A DNA stretch of 36,441 nucleotides, from positions 1 to 36,441 of the IMG/VR virus record IMGVR_UViG_3300032291_003652, one strand, 5' to 3'. The DNA is from a virus. The notes under the pieces were generated by a model. The model saw only the letters and a list, made by a program, of their open reading frames with translations. It was not told the origin of the DNA and ran no database searches. The position numbers and the translations under genes were made by a program. Positions 12,931-18,760 of this stretch are shown here, one piece after another. Position 1 is the first letter of the stretch. The number at the start of each line of letters is the position of its first letter.

Positions 12931-13076
12931 TTCTCTATCTCCTCATCTAGTATGAGCCTAACAAATTGAGACGCGCTTATCCCCATTTGCGATTTTATAT
13001 CACTCAAAAACGAGTAGTGCTTTTCTTCGAGTGTCACGCATAAGCTTTTCAAAGGATTGGATTTTTTTAAGCCCAT
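12816..13076 (-). CDS. Ribbon-helix-helix-like protein 2
   Basis: An 86-residue protein. Residues about 8-50 fit a ribbon-helix-helix fold: a strand (SLCVTLEEKHYSFL), then helix A, a turn at MGISASQF and helix B ending in LDEEIEKWLK. The C-terminal tail is basic and overlaps the next gene by 115 bases. Such proteins bind DNA as dimers and often repress their own operon. GGGGC lies about 8 bases before the ATG. It is the third gene of a leftward operon starting at 13659, which begins with another RHH-like protein. Confidence 0.58.
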   Translation of the reverse strand: MGLKKSNPLKSLCVTLEEKHYSFLSDIKSQMGISASQFVRLILDEEIEKWLKKKYRTLKIQQPTQQTPEKRTTRDCKKTSKKCKST

Positions 13077-13169
13077 AATGTGCGCCCCAGTGTCCGCTAG
13101 ATATGAGATATGAATACCTCATCAAAATTATCTGCTCTAACGTTTCAGCGCAACCCATTATCGTCCGGA

Positions 13170-13514
13170 CTAATTTTTCTTTTTCAACTTGATGCGCGCC
13201 ATCGGCTCGCCGTTTTTTGCGAGCACCAGTTCGTCAAAATCGACCGCTTCATCCACTGCCAGTATGTCAATATTACCTATCAACTTAGGATTTGAGCGGA
13301 TTTTTGAAAGCAAATCTGACATCATGCTCTTGCTACTTTTCGCAATTTGGGGATCGATGGTTATCATACCGTCTATAGCCGCGATCTCCCGTTTAACCAT
13401 TTTTTCAAGTAAGTCCATTTCACGTTCATTAAACATCCCTTTTTGTCCCCTTTCGCCGTTTAACCAATTTAGGAATCTCGAGAGAATCTCGACAATGCCC
13501 ATGAATTCGCTCAT
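13170..13514 (-). CDS. Hypothetical partner of RHH-like protein 1
   Basis: A 114-residue protein starting MSEFMGIVEILSRFLNW. The first half is amphipathic and helical with an acidic-basic core, and the second half has a VDEAVDFDELVLAKNGEP-like beta segment near a basic C-terminal tail. The start overlaps the preceding RHH-like gene by 86 bases in another frame; AGGA lies about 9 bases before the ATG. No recognised family. Its arrangement parallels the downstream RHH/coiled-coil pair. Confidence 0.55.
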   Translation of the reverse strand: MSEFMGIVEILSRFLNWLNGERGQKGMFNEREMDLLEKMVKREIAAIDGMITIDPQIAKSSKSMMSDLLSKIRSNPKLIGNIDILAVDEAVDFDELVLAKNGEPMARIKLKKKN

Positions 13515-13659
13515 AATCGATTATCCTATAGACACAATGCGTAACAGTATTCTTACCGTAAACCATATCGTCAGCCTGAGATCTCAACCAGTCCCAAATC
13601 CAGTCAGGCATTATCAAATTCTTTCGCACCATTTTTCCGGTATATGCAGCGTTCATCAT
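13429..13659 (-). CDS. Ribbon-helix-helix-like protein 1
   Basis: A 76-residue basic protein. The NLIMPDWIWDWLRSQAD segment (about 14-30) and the following helix ending in VYRIIDYER fit a strand-helix-helix DNA-binding unit of the CopG/Arc type. The tail is Lys/Arg rich. AGAGGA lies 5 bases before the ATG. It is first in a leftward operon of four genes, downstream of a TTGACA-containing promoter candidate at 13688-13716, so it may autoregulate. Confidence 0.52.
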   Translation of the reverse strand: MMNAAYTGKMVRKNLIMPDWIWDWLRSQADDMVYGKNTVTHCVYRIIDYERIHGHCRDSLEIPKLVKRRKGTKRDV

Positions 13660-13687
13660 TTTTTCCTCTTGAATTCCATATGCTCTT

Positions 13688-13716
13688 GATTTACTCTATA
13701 CACATGTTGTTGTCAA
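13688..13716 (-). promoter_or_regulatory. Leftward promoter candidate for the RHH operon
   Basis: TTGACA on the minus strand (13716-13711) with TAAATC 17 bases away (13693-13688), a weak -10. The octamer TATAGAGT lies between them and is also present beside the promoter at 3959-3987, so it may be a shared control site. The expected start is about 20 bases before the ATG at 13659. Confidence 0.4.
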
Positions 13717-13734
13717 TATCATTAGGTTTTAAAG

Positions 13735-13917
13735 ATGAACATACTCATTCGCCTACGTCAATTTTTTTGTGTTCACCGTTGGTCATACATAAGTCGTGAG
13801 ACCATTTGCGCCACGGTCGTGTCTCGGCATCGATGCATTGACTGCGGCAAAGAAAAACTGGTTAATTTCAGTTCTATAACTAACGATGTCAACTTTTGGA
13901 TAGGCAGTCAGGGTTAA
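13735..13917 (+). CDS. Small zinc-ribbon-like protein (DUF1660-like)
   Basis: A 60-residue protein with CVHRW near residues 12-16 and RCIDCGKEK near 33-41, giving a C-x-H/C-x2-C metal-binding pattern like small phage DUF1660 proteins, which usually start with a C-x-x-H-x-W motif and end with CxxCGK. The ribosome-binding site is weak (TTAGG about 10 bases before the ATG). It starts a rightward run with two lipoprotein genes. Function unknown; single zinc knuckles of this type are common in phage accessory regions. Confidence 0.58.
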   Translation: MNILIRLRQFFCVHRWSYISRETICATVVSRHRCIDCGKEKLVNFSSITNDVNFWIGSQG

Positions 13918-13957
13918 AACCCTTTTATTATTTTTTATTATTCTATATGGAGAATTG

Positions 13958-14317
13958 ATGAAACGTGTATTACTATTTGTCCTTATTTTTAGCATTTGTG
14001 GTTGTGGCAAAGACGATTCTCGACAGAAAACAGTTGAGACGCCAGAATGCTTTCGCCCACCTACGCAAACCCCAACACCAACACCAACACCAACACCACC
14101 AGTGCCAACGCCGTGCCCGACAGTGACAGTCACGGTAACACCAGAACCCAAGCCATGCCCTGAGTGTCCGGAGCCAAAGCCTTGTCCGGAATGCCCAACA
14201 TGTAAAGAGTGTCCGACCTGCAAGGAATGCCCAACTTGCAAAGATTGCCCTACGCCTTTACCATGCCCACAATGTCCTCAATGTCCCGGTAAACCTGGAA
14301 AGCCTGGACCTAAATAA
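13958..14317 (+). CDS. Cys/Pro-rich repeat lipoprotein
   Basis: A 119-residue protein with a lipoprotein signal MKRVLLFVLIFSICGC and then low-complexity sequence: a TPTPTPTPTP run, two KPCPEC units and three CPTCKE-type six-residue repeats, ending GKPGKPGPK. It has 17 cysteines. The ATG at 13958 has GGAG 6 bases upstream; a TTG three bases earlier is less likely. After lipidation it would extend from the membrane as a stiff, disulphide- or metal-rich rod. It could change phage adsorption as an exclusion lipoprotein, or be a structural spike. It is followed by a second lipoprotein 18 bases later. Confidence 0.7.
   Translation: MKRVLLFVLIFSICGCGKDDSRQKTVETPECFRPPTQTPTPTPTPTPPVPTPCPTVTVTVTPEPKPCPECPEPKPCPECPTCKECPTCKECPTCKDCPTPLPCPQCPQCPGKPGKPGPK
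14072..14097 (+). repeat. Six-base tandem repeat encoding Pro-Thr
   Basis: About four copies of CCAACA within the lipoprotein gene, encoding a Thr-Pro run. Such repeats can change length by slippage in multiples of two residues without shifting the frame. Confidence 0.8.
14192..14245 (+). repeat. Three 18-base repeats encoding CPTCKE/D
   Basis: Three consecutive units (14192-14209, 14210-14227, 14228-14245) encode CPTCKE, CPTCKE and CPTCKD. The DNA copies differ mainly at third codon positions, so the protein repeat is older than a recent slippage event. Confidence 0.8.
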
Positions 14318-14335
14318 CAAACGAAAGGATCAAAA

Positions 14336-14890
14336 ATGAAAAAGCTTCTTTTACTTGCATTCGTGTTGTCGCCATTCGGTTGTGGAGATCGTGACCGGAT
14401 CTATAAAGGGGATAAAGATGATGGAGACATCACCATCATTCGAGACCTTGGCGGTTCATCATGTGTGTGTCAGGCCAATCAACCTTGCCAGTGCGTGCCG
14501 CCAGTGCCTCAGCAGCCTGGTCAGCCTAATCGTCCGCAACAACCAACGCCTGTGCCAGTGCCCGTCACACCTTGCAATCAGAGCCCATGCCCAGGGAACA
14601 ACCAACTTGGACAACCGGTCAATATCACGATCAACAACAATTCAAATGCGACTAATAAGGTAGACATGAACCAGTGCCAGCGGTCTTACTCATTCAATAC
14701 CAACAAGACTTTTAGCCGCCAGGTTACTTGTCAGAATGGACAGAAATGTCAAGCGCAAGGGACGTGGACGCCCATTCAGCAGCAACAACAACCTCAGCCA
14801 CCCTGGGAACCGGTTCCGACGACACAATACAATCTAGAGTATGATGAAAATACATGTGGCGATTGTCAGTCTGAAATTGTTACAATATAG
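14336..14890 (+). CDS. Pro/Gln/Asn-rich lipoprotein
   Basis: A 184-residue protein with signal MKKLLLLAFVLSPFGC, lipobox cysteine at residue 16. The mature part has a charged stretch (KGDKDDGD), Cys pairs, a PQQP-rich linker near 58-80, an Asn-rich segment (ITINNNSNATNK) and a C-terminal region with further cysteines. AAAGGA lies 6 bases before the ATG. It is linked to the preceding lipoprotein gene, and the two probably share export and location. The role is unknown; paired phage lipoproteins can act in exclusion or as surface morons. Confidence 0.72.
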   Translation: MKKLLLLAFVLSPFGCGDRDRIYKGDKDDGDITIIRDLGGSSCVCQANQPCQCVPPVPQQPGQPNRPQQPTPVPVPVTPCNQSPCPGNNQLGQPVNITINNNSNATNKVDMNQCQRSYSFNTNKTFSRQVTCQNGQKCQAQGTWTPIQQQQQPQPPWEPVPTTQYNLEYDENTCGDCQSEIVTI

Positions 14891-14935
14891 CTCTTGAAAT
14901 TACGGCATCGAAATTCCAGCCTAAGCCAACAAATC

Positions 14936-14954
14936 GAGATCCCTTGCGGATCTC
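14936..14954. other. Perfect hairpin in the lipoprotein/sugar-operon gap
   Basis: GAGATCC-CTTGC-GGATCTC, a 7-bp stem with a 5-base loop, lies in the 169-base convergent gap 14891-15059. It has no U-tract on either strand at the usual place, so a terminator is not supported. It may be an RNA end-processing or protein-binding site. Confidence 0.4.
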
Positions 14955-14961
14955 AAAAAAC

Positions 14962-15030
14962 TCAATTATCCGCAAAAGTCTCACCAAACACGATTTCGAT
15001 GTCATGATTTCTCAAGTCTGACAATCTCAT
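14962..15030 (-). CDS. Possible 22-codon ORF in frame with the gene upstream
   Basis: After the TAA of the 75-residue gene, the same frame stays open and contains ATG at 15030, giving MRLSDLRNHDIEIVFGETF and three more residues before TGA. The sequence looks protein-like, but there is no good ribosome-binding site. It may be the former C-terminus of the upstream gene cut off by a nonsense mutation, or a read-through extension. Low confidence as an independent gene. Confidence 0.28.
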   Translation of the reverse strand: MRLSDLRNHDIEIVFGETFADN

Positions 15031-15059
15031 CTCAGATGCCAATTTACAATTTGATTTTT

Positions 15060-15287
15060 TTAATCCTCGAGGTGCTCAATGTCTGACCTGAGAACTGCTA
15101 ATGTTATTTCTATTGAATTTAGTTGTTTATTAAAACTTTCTATTGATTTTTCATATTCTGATTTTTGTGAAAGCATCTGATCAGTTATTTTCCCGATCGA
15201 CATCCGAATGAAGAAAAACGCAAGAGAACTAAACGCTCCGAGAAGTGTCAGAAGAACCTGGACCCACCCTGGATCGATTTGTCCCAT
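15060..15287 (-). CDS. Membrane-anchored coiled-coil protein, lysis candidate
   Basis: A 75-residue protein: one membrane span at about 9-27 (WVQVLLTLLGAFSSLAFFFI), then a coiled coil to the end (SQKSEYEKSIESFNKQLNSI). Inner-membrane spanins and some single-span holins have this plan. It overlaps the preceding 100-residue membrane protein gene by 59 bases and ends the sugar operon. No lysozyme or amidase is adjacent. It could also be an accessory of the glycosylation system. The frame stays open past the TAA for 32 codons. Confidence 0.58.
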   Translation of the reverse strand: MGQIDPGWVQVLLTLLGAFSSLAFFFIRMSIGKITDQMLSQKSEYEKSIESFNKQLNSIEITLAVLRSDIEHLED

Positions 15288-15531
15288 TTTCGCGCTCCCA
15301 TAAATCCTGGGCTGAAAACTTTTTTATAGGAAGTACCCTACCATCAAGTCTATCGTGAGATTGTTGATCAGGCAAATCATGATTTTTTGGCAGTGTACCT
15401 GGACCTTGGTAAATGGGTCCGGTTCGATCGCGCAGAACACGATTGAGCCGGACAATATGTAGCACTCCTATGATTTCAGCAGTTAAAATTAAAATCAAGA
15501 TTGTGATGATCGCGATTTGTTCCATTTCCAT
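15229..15531 (-). CDS. Small single-span membrane protein
   Basis: A 100-residue protein with an N-terminal membrane span (about 6-28, starting IAIITILILIL) and then a polar, Pro/Gly-containing tail with many Asp and Arg residues. The start overlaps the GNAT gene by 37 bases and the end overlaps the next membrane protein gene by 59 bases. AGGG precedes the ATG. Nested overlapping small membrane genes are typical of phage lysis modules, but the protein has no family signature. Confidence 0.55.
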   Translation of the reverse strand: MEMEQIAIITILILILTAEIIGVLHIVRLNRVLRDRTGPIYQGPGTLPKNHDLPDQQSHDRLDGRVLPIKKFSAQDLWERENGTNRSRVGPGSSDTSRSV

Positions 15532-16043
15532 TGATCCCTAGTGATACTAATCATGTGAGCGGAAATCCATTTCCCGCCTTTGAAATAGAAAGATTGCCTC
15601 TCACCATCATATATCATCCACAATTTTTTGATAAACGTTTCTATAGCAGGATTGCCATCAAAACACTCACCGTAAATCAGGTTAAGGTTTAGGTCATCAA
15701 AACCGTGGTCAAAAAGCGTCCGAAGAGCATTTGTCCCAATTCCACGTTGCTGGATCTCAGGTCTGACCCATGCGCTAAATTCTGCACGCTGGTTCTGGCG
15801 GCAAATGTATGTCAATCCGCACACACCGCAGAATTTGTTGGTCTGGTCATGGATCTCATAAAACTTGTGCTCGTCACTCGAGAACACCTTTTGCCAATAC
15901 GCAGCGTTTTCCCACTCACTAAGCAGACCTACTTGCCTAAACCAACGGTTAAGCCTGGGATCGTTGCGATGGTCCATGATCGTTCTTAAATTCGCAGTGG
16001 AGACGACATCAAGATAAATGCCACCGTGTTCATAATCAATCAT
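15495..16043 (-). CDS. GNAT-family acetyltransferase of the sugar operon
   Basis: A 182-residue RimJ/PseH-type GNAT. It has the DHRNDPRLNRWFRQ segment near 24-37, CGLTYICRQNQRAEFSAWVRPEIQ containing the central strands, the acetyl-CoA loop QQRGIGTNAL (about 98-107) and LIYGECFDGNPAIETF near 120-135. Such enzymes acetylate an amino sugar or a sugar nucleotide. It overlaps the 55-residue gene by 4 bases (ATGA) and is the last enzyme of the operon. With the PseH-like enzyme at 4240, the phage encodes two different sugar N-acyltransferases, one possibly using acetyl-CoA and the other acyl-ACP. Confidence 0.78.
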   Translation of the reverse strand: MIDYEHGGIYLDVVSTANLRTIMDHRNDPRLNRWFRQVGLLSEWENAAYWQKVFSSDEHKFYEIHDQTNKFCGVCGLTYICRQNQRAEFSAWVRPEIQQRGIGTNALRTLFDHGFDDLNLNLIYGECFDGNPAIETFIKKLWMIYDGERQSFYFKGGKWISAHMISITRDQWKWNKSRSSQS

Positions 16044-16207
16044 AGCTCAAGAACCCTCAAAAGCAGGTCATCCCATTTGATGTTTTTCTCGCCGGTCTCA
16101 GTCTCAACGCGAGAATTCCAATCGATTACTCTACGTTTAAAATCTTCTTGTTCTTGATCGAGTTTTTTCTTTTCAATAAACAGCTCTTTAATTTTTTGCT
16201 TATCCAT
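16040..16207 (-). CDS. 55-residue coiled-coil protein in the sugar operon
   Basis: A small leftward gene between the aminotransferase and the GNAT gene. The product begins MDKQKIKELFIEKKKLDQEQ and is charged and helical. It overlaps the aminotransferase stop by 8 bases and the GNAT start by 4 bases (ATGA), strong evidence of a real, translationally coupled gene. Function unknown; possibly a subunit or scaffold of one of the neighbouring enzymes. Confidence 0.65.
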   Translation of the reverse strand: MDKQKIKELFIEKKKLDQEQEDFKRRVIDWNSRVETETGEKNIKWDDLLLRVLEL

Positions 16208-17426
16208 TAGCTTTTTCCCTCACCTTTTGTGACATCGGTTTAATTGGCATCTGACCTTCGAGGTTTATCTGACCCTCAGAGATCCTCTCAAGTATCAATT
16301 TTGAGATATACAAAATTTCAGAAAAGTTTTCAGCAATTTCAAAGTTGGTCAAAAATGTAGTTTTGGTGAAAAACTTCGCCTTGATCATTTCCTGCCGAAA
16401 TAAAGCAAGATTAAGATCGCTGCCAACGAAATTGCAACGGTTCCCCCATCCGACCAGCTTAACAATATCAGGGTAGAGGCTATTGAAATTTTGCATAAAA
16501 TTCTTAGATTTTTCGTTAAGCGTGGTAACATCATATTGGTGACCTCGCTTTGTCAATAATTCGATGACAACGGTGACGGCTCTGAGACTTGGAATATGCG
16601 AAAAATATGACCCGGAGACAAAATACTCACCGTCCATGATATCGCTTTTACCGGCAACAAGCGCGACTTTATGACCATTACCAATTGCTTTTCCCATCAA
16701 AATTAAATCTGGTTGATGATTCCAGTGGCGAGCTACGGTATAATCAGGGTACCGAATCCCCGTGACTATTTCGTCATACACCAAGACAACACCGTGAGCA
16801 CTGCAAAGTGCTCGCAGTTTTTTAAGCCATTCGATCCGCTCTAGTGAATCGTCCAGCATAACTGGTTCGACGATAATTGCTGCCGTTGCATCAAGCAAAA
16901 ATGGGTTTATTTCATCCAAATTTGCTGGCAATTCGAACATCGCGTGTTGTTCTGGAATTCCGTTGGCTGGCGGTGTTAAAGAAACAAATTCATCTGACCA
17001 ACCATGATAACCCTGGCTCATAACTACTTTCCTGCCGGTATAAACCCTAGCCATCCTGATTGCAGCTATGCAAGCTTCAGTGCCTGAATTGACAAACTTG
17101 ATCTTTTCTGTCCATGGTAAAATTGACTTAACTGCTTCAGCAGCATGAACCTCTTGAACAGTTGAACCACCAAGGCAGCCGCCATAATCGCTATCAACAA
17201 AATTCTCGATCAAAAGATTTCCGTAACCAAAAAAATTGCATCCCAAAGCACAGACGAGATCCATGTACCGGTTATCTTGACTGTCCCAAATCCAGCATCC
17301 CTTGCCTTTTTTAAAATGCGTAGGGAAAACGCCAAAGATATCAGTTTTAGGGTTCTTTGAATTTGTCAAATAACCCTGTGCAATGCATCGATTCGCACGG
17401 TCTAAAATCACGTTATCAATACTCAT
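16200..17426 (-). CDS. Class III (GSA-type) PLP aminotransferase
   Basis: A 408-residue fold-type I aminotransferase close to glutamate-1-semialdehyde 2,1-aminomutase. Motifs: SGTEA (114-118), GYHGWSD (139-145), EPV (187-189), YDEIVTG (217-223) and the PLP lysine K246 in LMGKAIGNG. The start at 17426 is used; a longer frame to 17468 lies inside the upstream gene. It should transfer an amino group to a keto sugar. Classical Pse and Leg pathways use DegT-family PseC/LegC here, so this is a substitution or a different step. It overlaps the cytidylyltransferase gene by 11 bases. Confidence 0.9.
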   Translation of the reverse strand: MSIDNVILDRANRCIAQGYLTNSKNPKTDIFGVFPTHFKKGKGCWIWDSQDNRYMDLVCALGCNFFGYGNLLIENFVDSDYGGCLGGSTVQEVHAAEAVKSILPWTEKIKFVNSGTEACIAAIRMARVYTGRKVVMSQGYHGWSDEFVSLTPPANGIPEQHAMFELPANLDEINPFLLDATAAIIVEPVMLDDSLERIEWLKKLRALCSAHGVVLVYDEIVTGIRYPDYTVARHWNHQPDLILMGKAIGNGHKVALVAGKSDIMDGEYFVSGSYFSHIPSLRAVTVVIELLTKRGHQYDVTTLNEKSKNFMQNFNSLYPDIVKLVGWGNRCNFVGSDLNLALFRQEMIKAKFFTKTTFLTNFEIAENFSEILYISKLILERISEGQINLEGQMPIKPMSQKVREKANG

Positions 17427-18135
17427 AGACGCCCAACCCCATTTCCTGCGCTTTTTTGCGTTTTTCAATCGATCTATTAAGCCGATAATTTACGCCATTG
17501 AAATCATCTGGCGTGTCGATCGAACATTTAATATGCGAATTGTCCTCGATTGTCGAGAGGATTGCCATCCTGAGATGAGAAGGCAGCTTTTTGCGCAAAG
17601 CAATCGTGACGTGCTCAAAATCCTCTTGATCGCTGTTGTTGGCATTAAGCCATTCCATAGCGTCTGCTGACATGAGCTCGACATCATGACCATCAGGAGT
17701 GGTTCTAATGTGCTCCCAGCTATTGCACATATAGTCGATCCTGTGCTTTGCCGCTTGGTAAATGGATCGATTGATTGCAGGCTGAGGGATCAACGGGCAA
17801 TCGGCAGTTAGACGCATCAAATACTTTGGTTTTTTCATCTCATAGATCGACCAGAACCTCGAGAACACGTTGTTGAGATCGCCACCGATAATTAGGTCAA
17901 AATTGTGCTTGTGCCGCTCTACCCAAAAATCAAATTCTAATTCCGGGACCAGGAGATTAACCGAAAACTGAAAATCATAGGCTGTGTTCGGTCCTTTTAG
18001 CGGTAAAATTGAGTTTTTAATGGTCTTAACCATATAGCTAATGATCGTACCGTCACCGAGAGGTTTCGTAGATTTGCCTGGCATCCTAGTCGAGGATGCT
18101 CGCGCTTGAATGCATATGTCAATATTTGTAGGCAT
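17416..18135 (-). CDS. SpsF-like CMP-sugar cytidylyltransferase
   Basis: A 239-residue nucleotidyltransferase. The N-terminal signature IQARASSTRMPGK (9-21) is that of SpsF/KdsB/NeuA-type cytidylyltransferases that couple CTP to a 3-deoxy-ulosonic acid. Other conserved parts are IIGGDLNNVFSRFW (82-95), RLTADCPLIPQ (108-118) and PDGHDVELM (147-155). It would activate the NeuB product as a CMP-sugar. The ATG at 18135 is preferred since AGGAG lies about 10 bases before it; the ATG at 18144 is only 1 base from it. It overlaps the Gfo/Idh gene by 17 bases and the aminotransferase gene by 11. Confidence 0.86.
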   Translation of the reverse strand: MPTNIDICIQARASSTRMPGKSTKPLGDGTIISYMVKTIKNSILPLKGPNTAYDFQFSVNLLVPELEFDFWVERHKHNFDLIIGGDLNNVFSRFWSIYEMKKPKYLMRLTADCPLIPQPAINRSIYQAAKHRIDYMCNSWEHIRTTPDGHDVELMSADAMEWLNANNSDQEDFEHVTIALRKKLPSHLRMAILSTIEDNSHIKCSIDTPDDFNGVNYRLNRSIEKRKKAQEMGLGVYEY

Positions 18136-18760
18136 TTTTTGCATACTCCTGAGTTTTTTTATGCGCTGAAATTATATATTCATGATTCTGGTCTAATTTA
18201 GACAACCAGGATTTTATGTTCCAGACGTAGGCAGCATCCATCGCGCCAATATCGCATTTCCAGCCATTAAGCCACAATGTCCATATCGGACTGGTCTCGC
18301 GTAGGATCAGCCTGCCTGTCGAGAGACCTATGATGTTTATGCAATCCCAGTACAATCCATCTCCACCATGCCGATAATAGTTAAAAAGCGTGACTGGATC
18401 GGGTCCGCAAAGACTGATGTCTTTCACCATTTTTTCTTGCTCAGCACGATTTCCCTCATACCATGCGTACTGGTTTATCATCCTGATGTTTATGCCTGGT
18501 ATTGATAAAGTCTTCTCCAATTCGTTCAAATCAAACGACATAGGCTTTTCACAAAGAATCGGCATGTGAGCAAATTGCTCGCAGTGCTTTAGATGGAAAT
18601 GTGTCGGTGTTGCAATGATAAGACCATCGCATTTTTGCAGATCTGCGATATTTTGGCCTATGTCAACAACCACGGTTTCATGACCAAGCATTTGGCAAAT
18701 AAGCTTATATCTGGTGCCCATATTCCCCTTGCCACCAAGGATGCCAATCTTTTTAGCCAT
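18119..18760 (-). CDS. Short Gfo/Idh-type sugar oxidoreductase
   Basis: A 213-residue protein with a Rossmann domain: glycine motif GGKGNMG (9-15), ATPTHFHLKHC (50-60) and the family marker EKP (71-73). Gfo/Idh/MocA enzymes oxidise or reduce sugars with NAD(P) and are found in many sugar-modification loci. The usual length is over 300 residues; here the C-terminal beta-sheet domain is reduced to about 90 residues with aromatic-rich sequence, so substrate binding may differ. GGAG lies 7 bases before the ATG, and the start overlaps the dehydratase stop by 8 bases. Likely works on a keto intermediate made by the dehydratase or aminotransferase. Confidence 0.75.
   Translation of the reverse strand: MAKKIGILGGKGNMGTRYKLICQMLGHETVVVDIGQNIADLQKCDGLIIATPTHFHLKHCEQFAHMPILCEKPMSFDLNELEKTLSIPGINIRMINQYAWYEGNRAEQEKMVKDISLCGPDPVTLFNYYRHGGDGLYWDCINIIGLSTGRLILRETSPIWTLWLNGWKCDIGAMDAAYVWNIKSWLSKLDQNHEYIISAHKKTQEYAKNAYKY

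Noticed and set aside
13000-13158. 52-codon leftward frame starting MGCAETLEQIILMR
   Set aside because: It overlaps the RHH-like gene 2 out of frame, lacks a good ribosome-binding site and the alternative frame has the clear DNA-binding pattern.
14072-14245. CRISPR-like array
   Set aside because: The repeats are short, contiguous and in frame, encode Pro-Thr and Cys-rich units and have no spacers.
14936-14954. Hairpin as an intrinsic terminator of the lipoprotein genes
   Set aside because: The stem is good, but it is followed by A residues on the plus strand and has no U-tract on the minus strand, so it is listed only as a hairpin.
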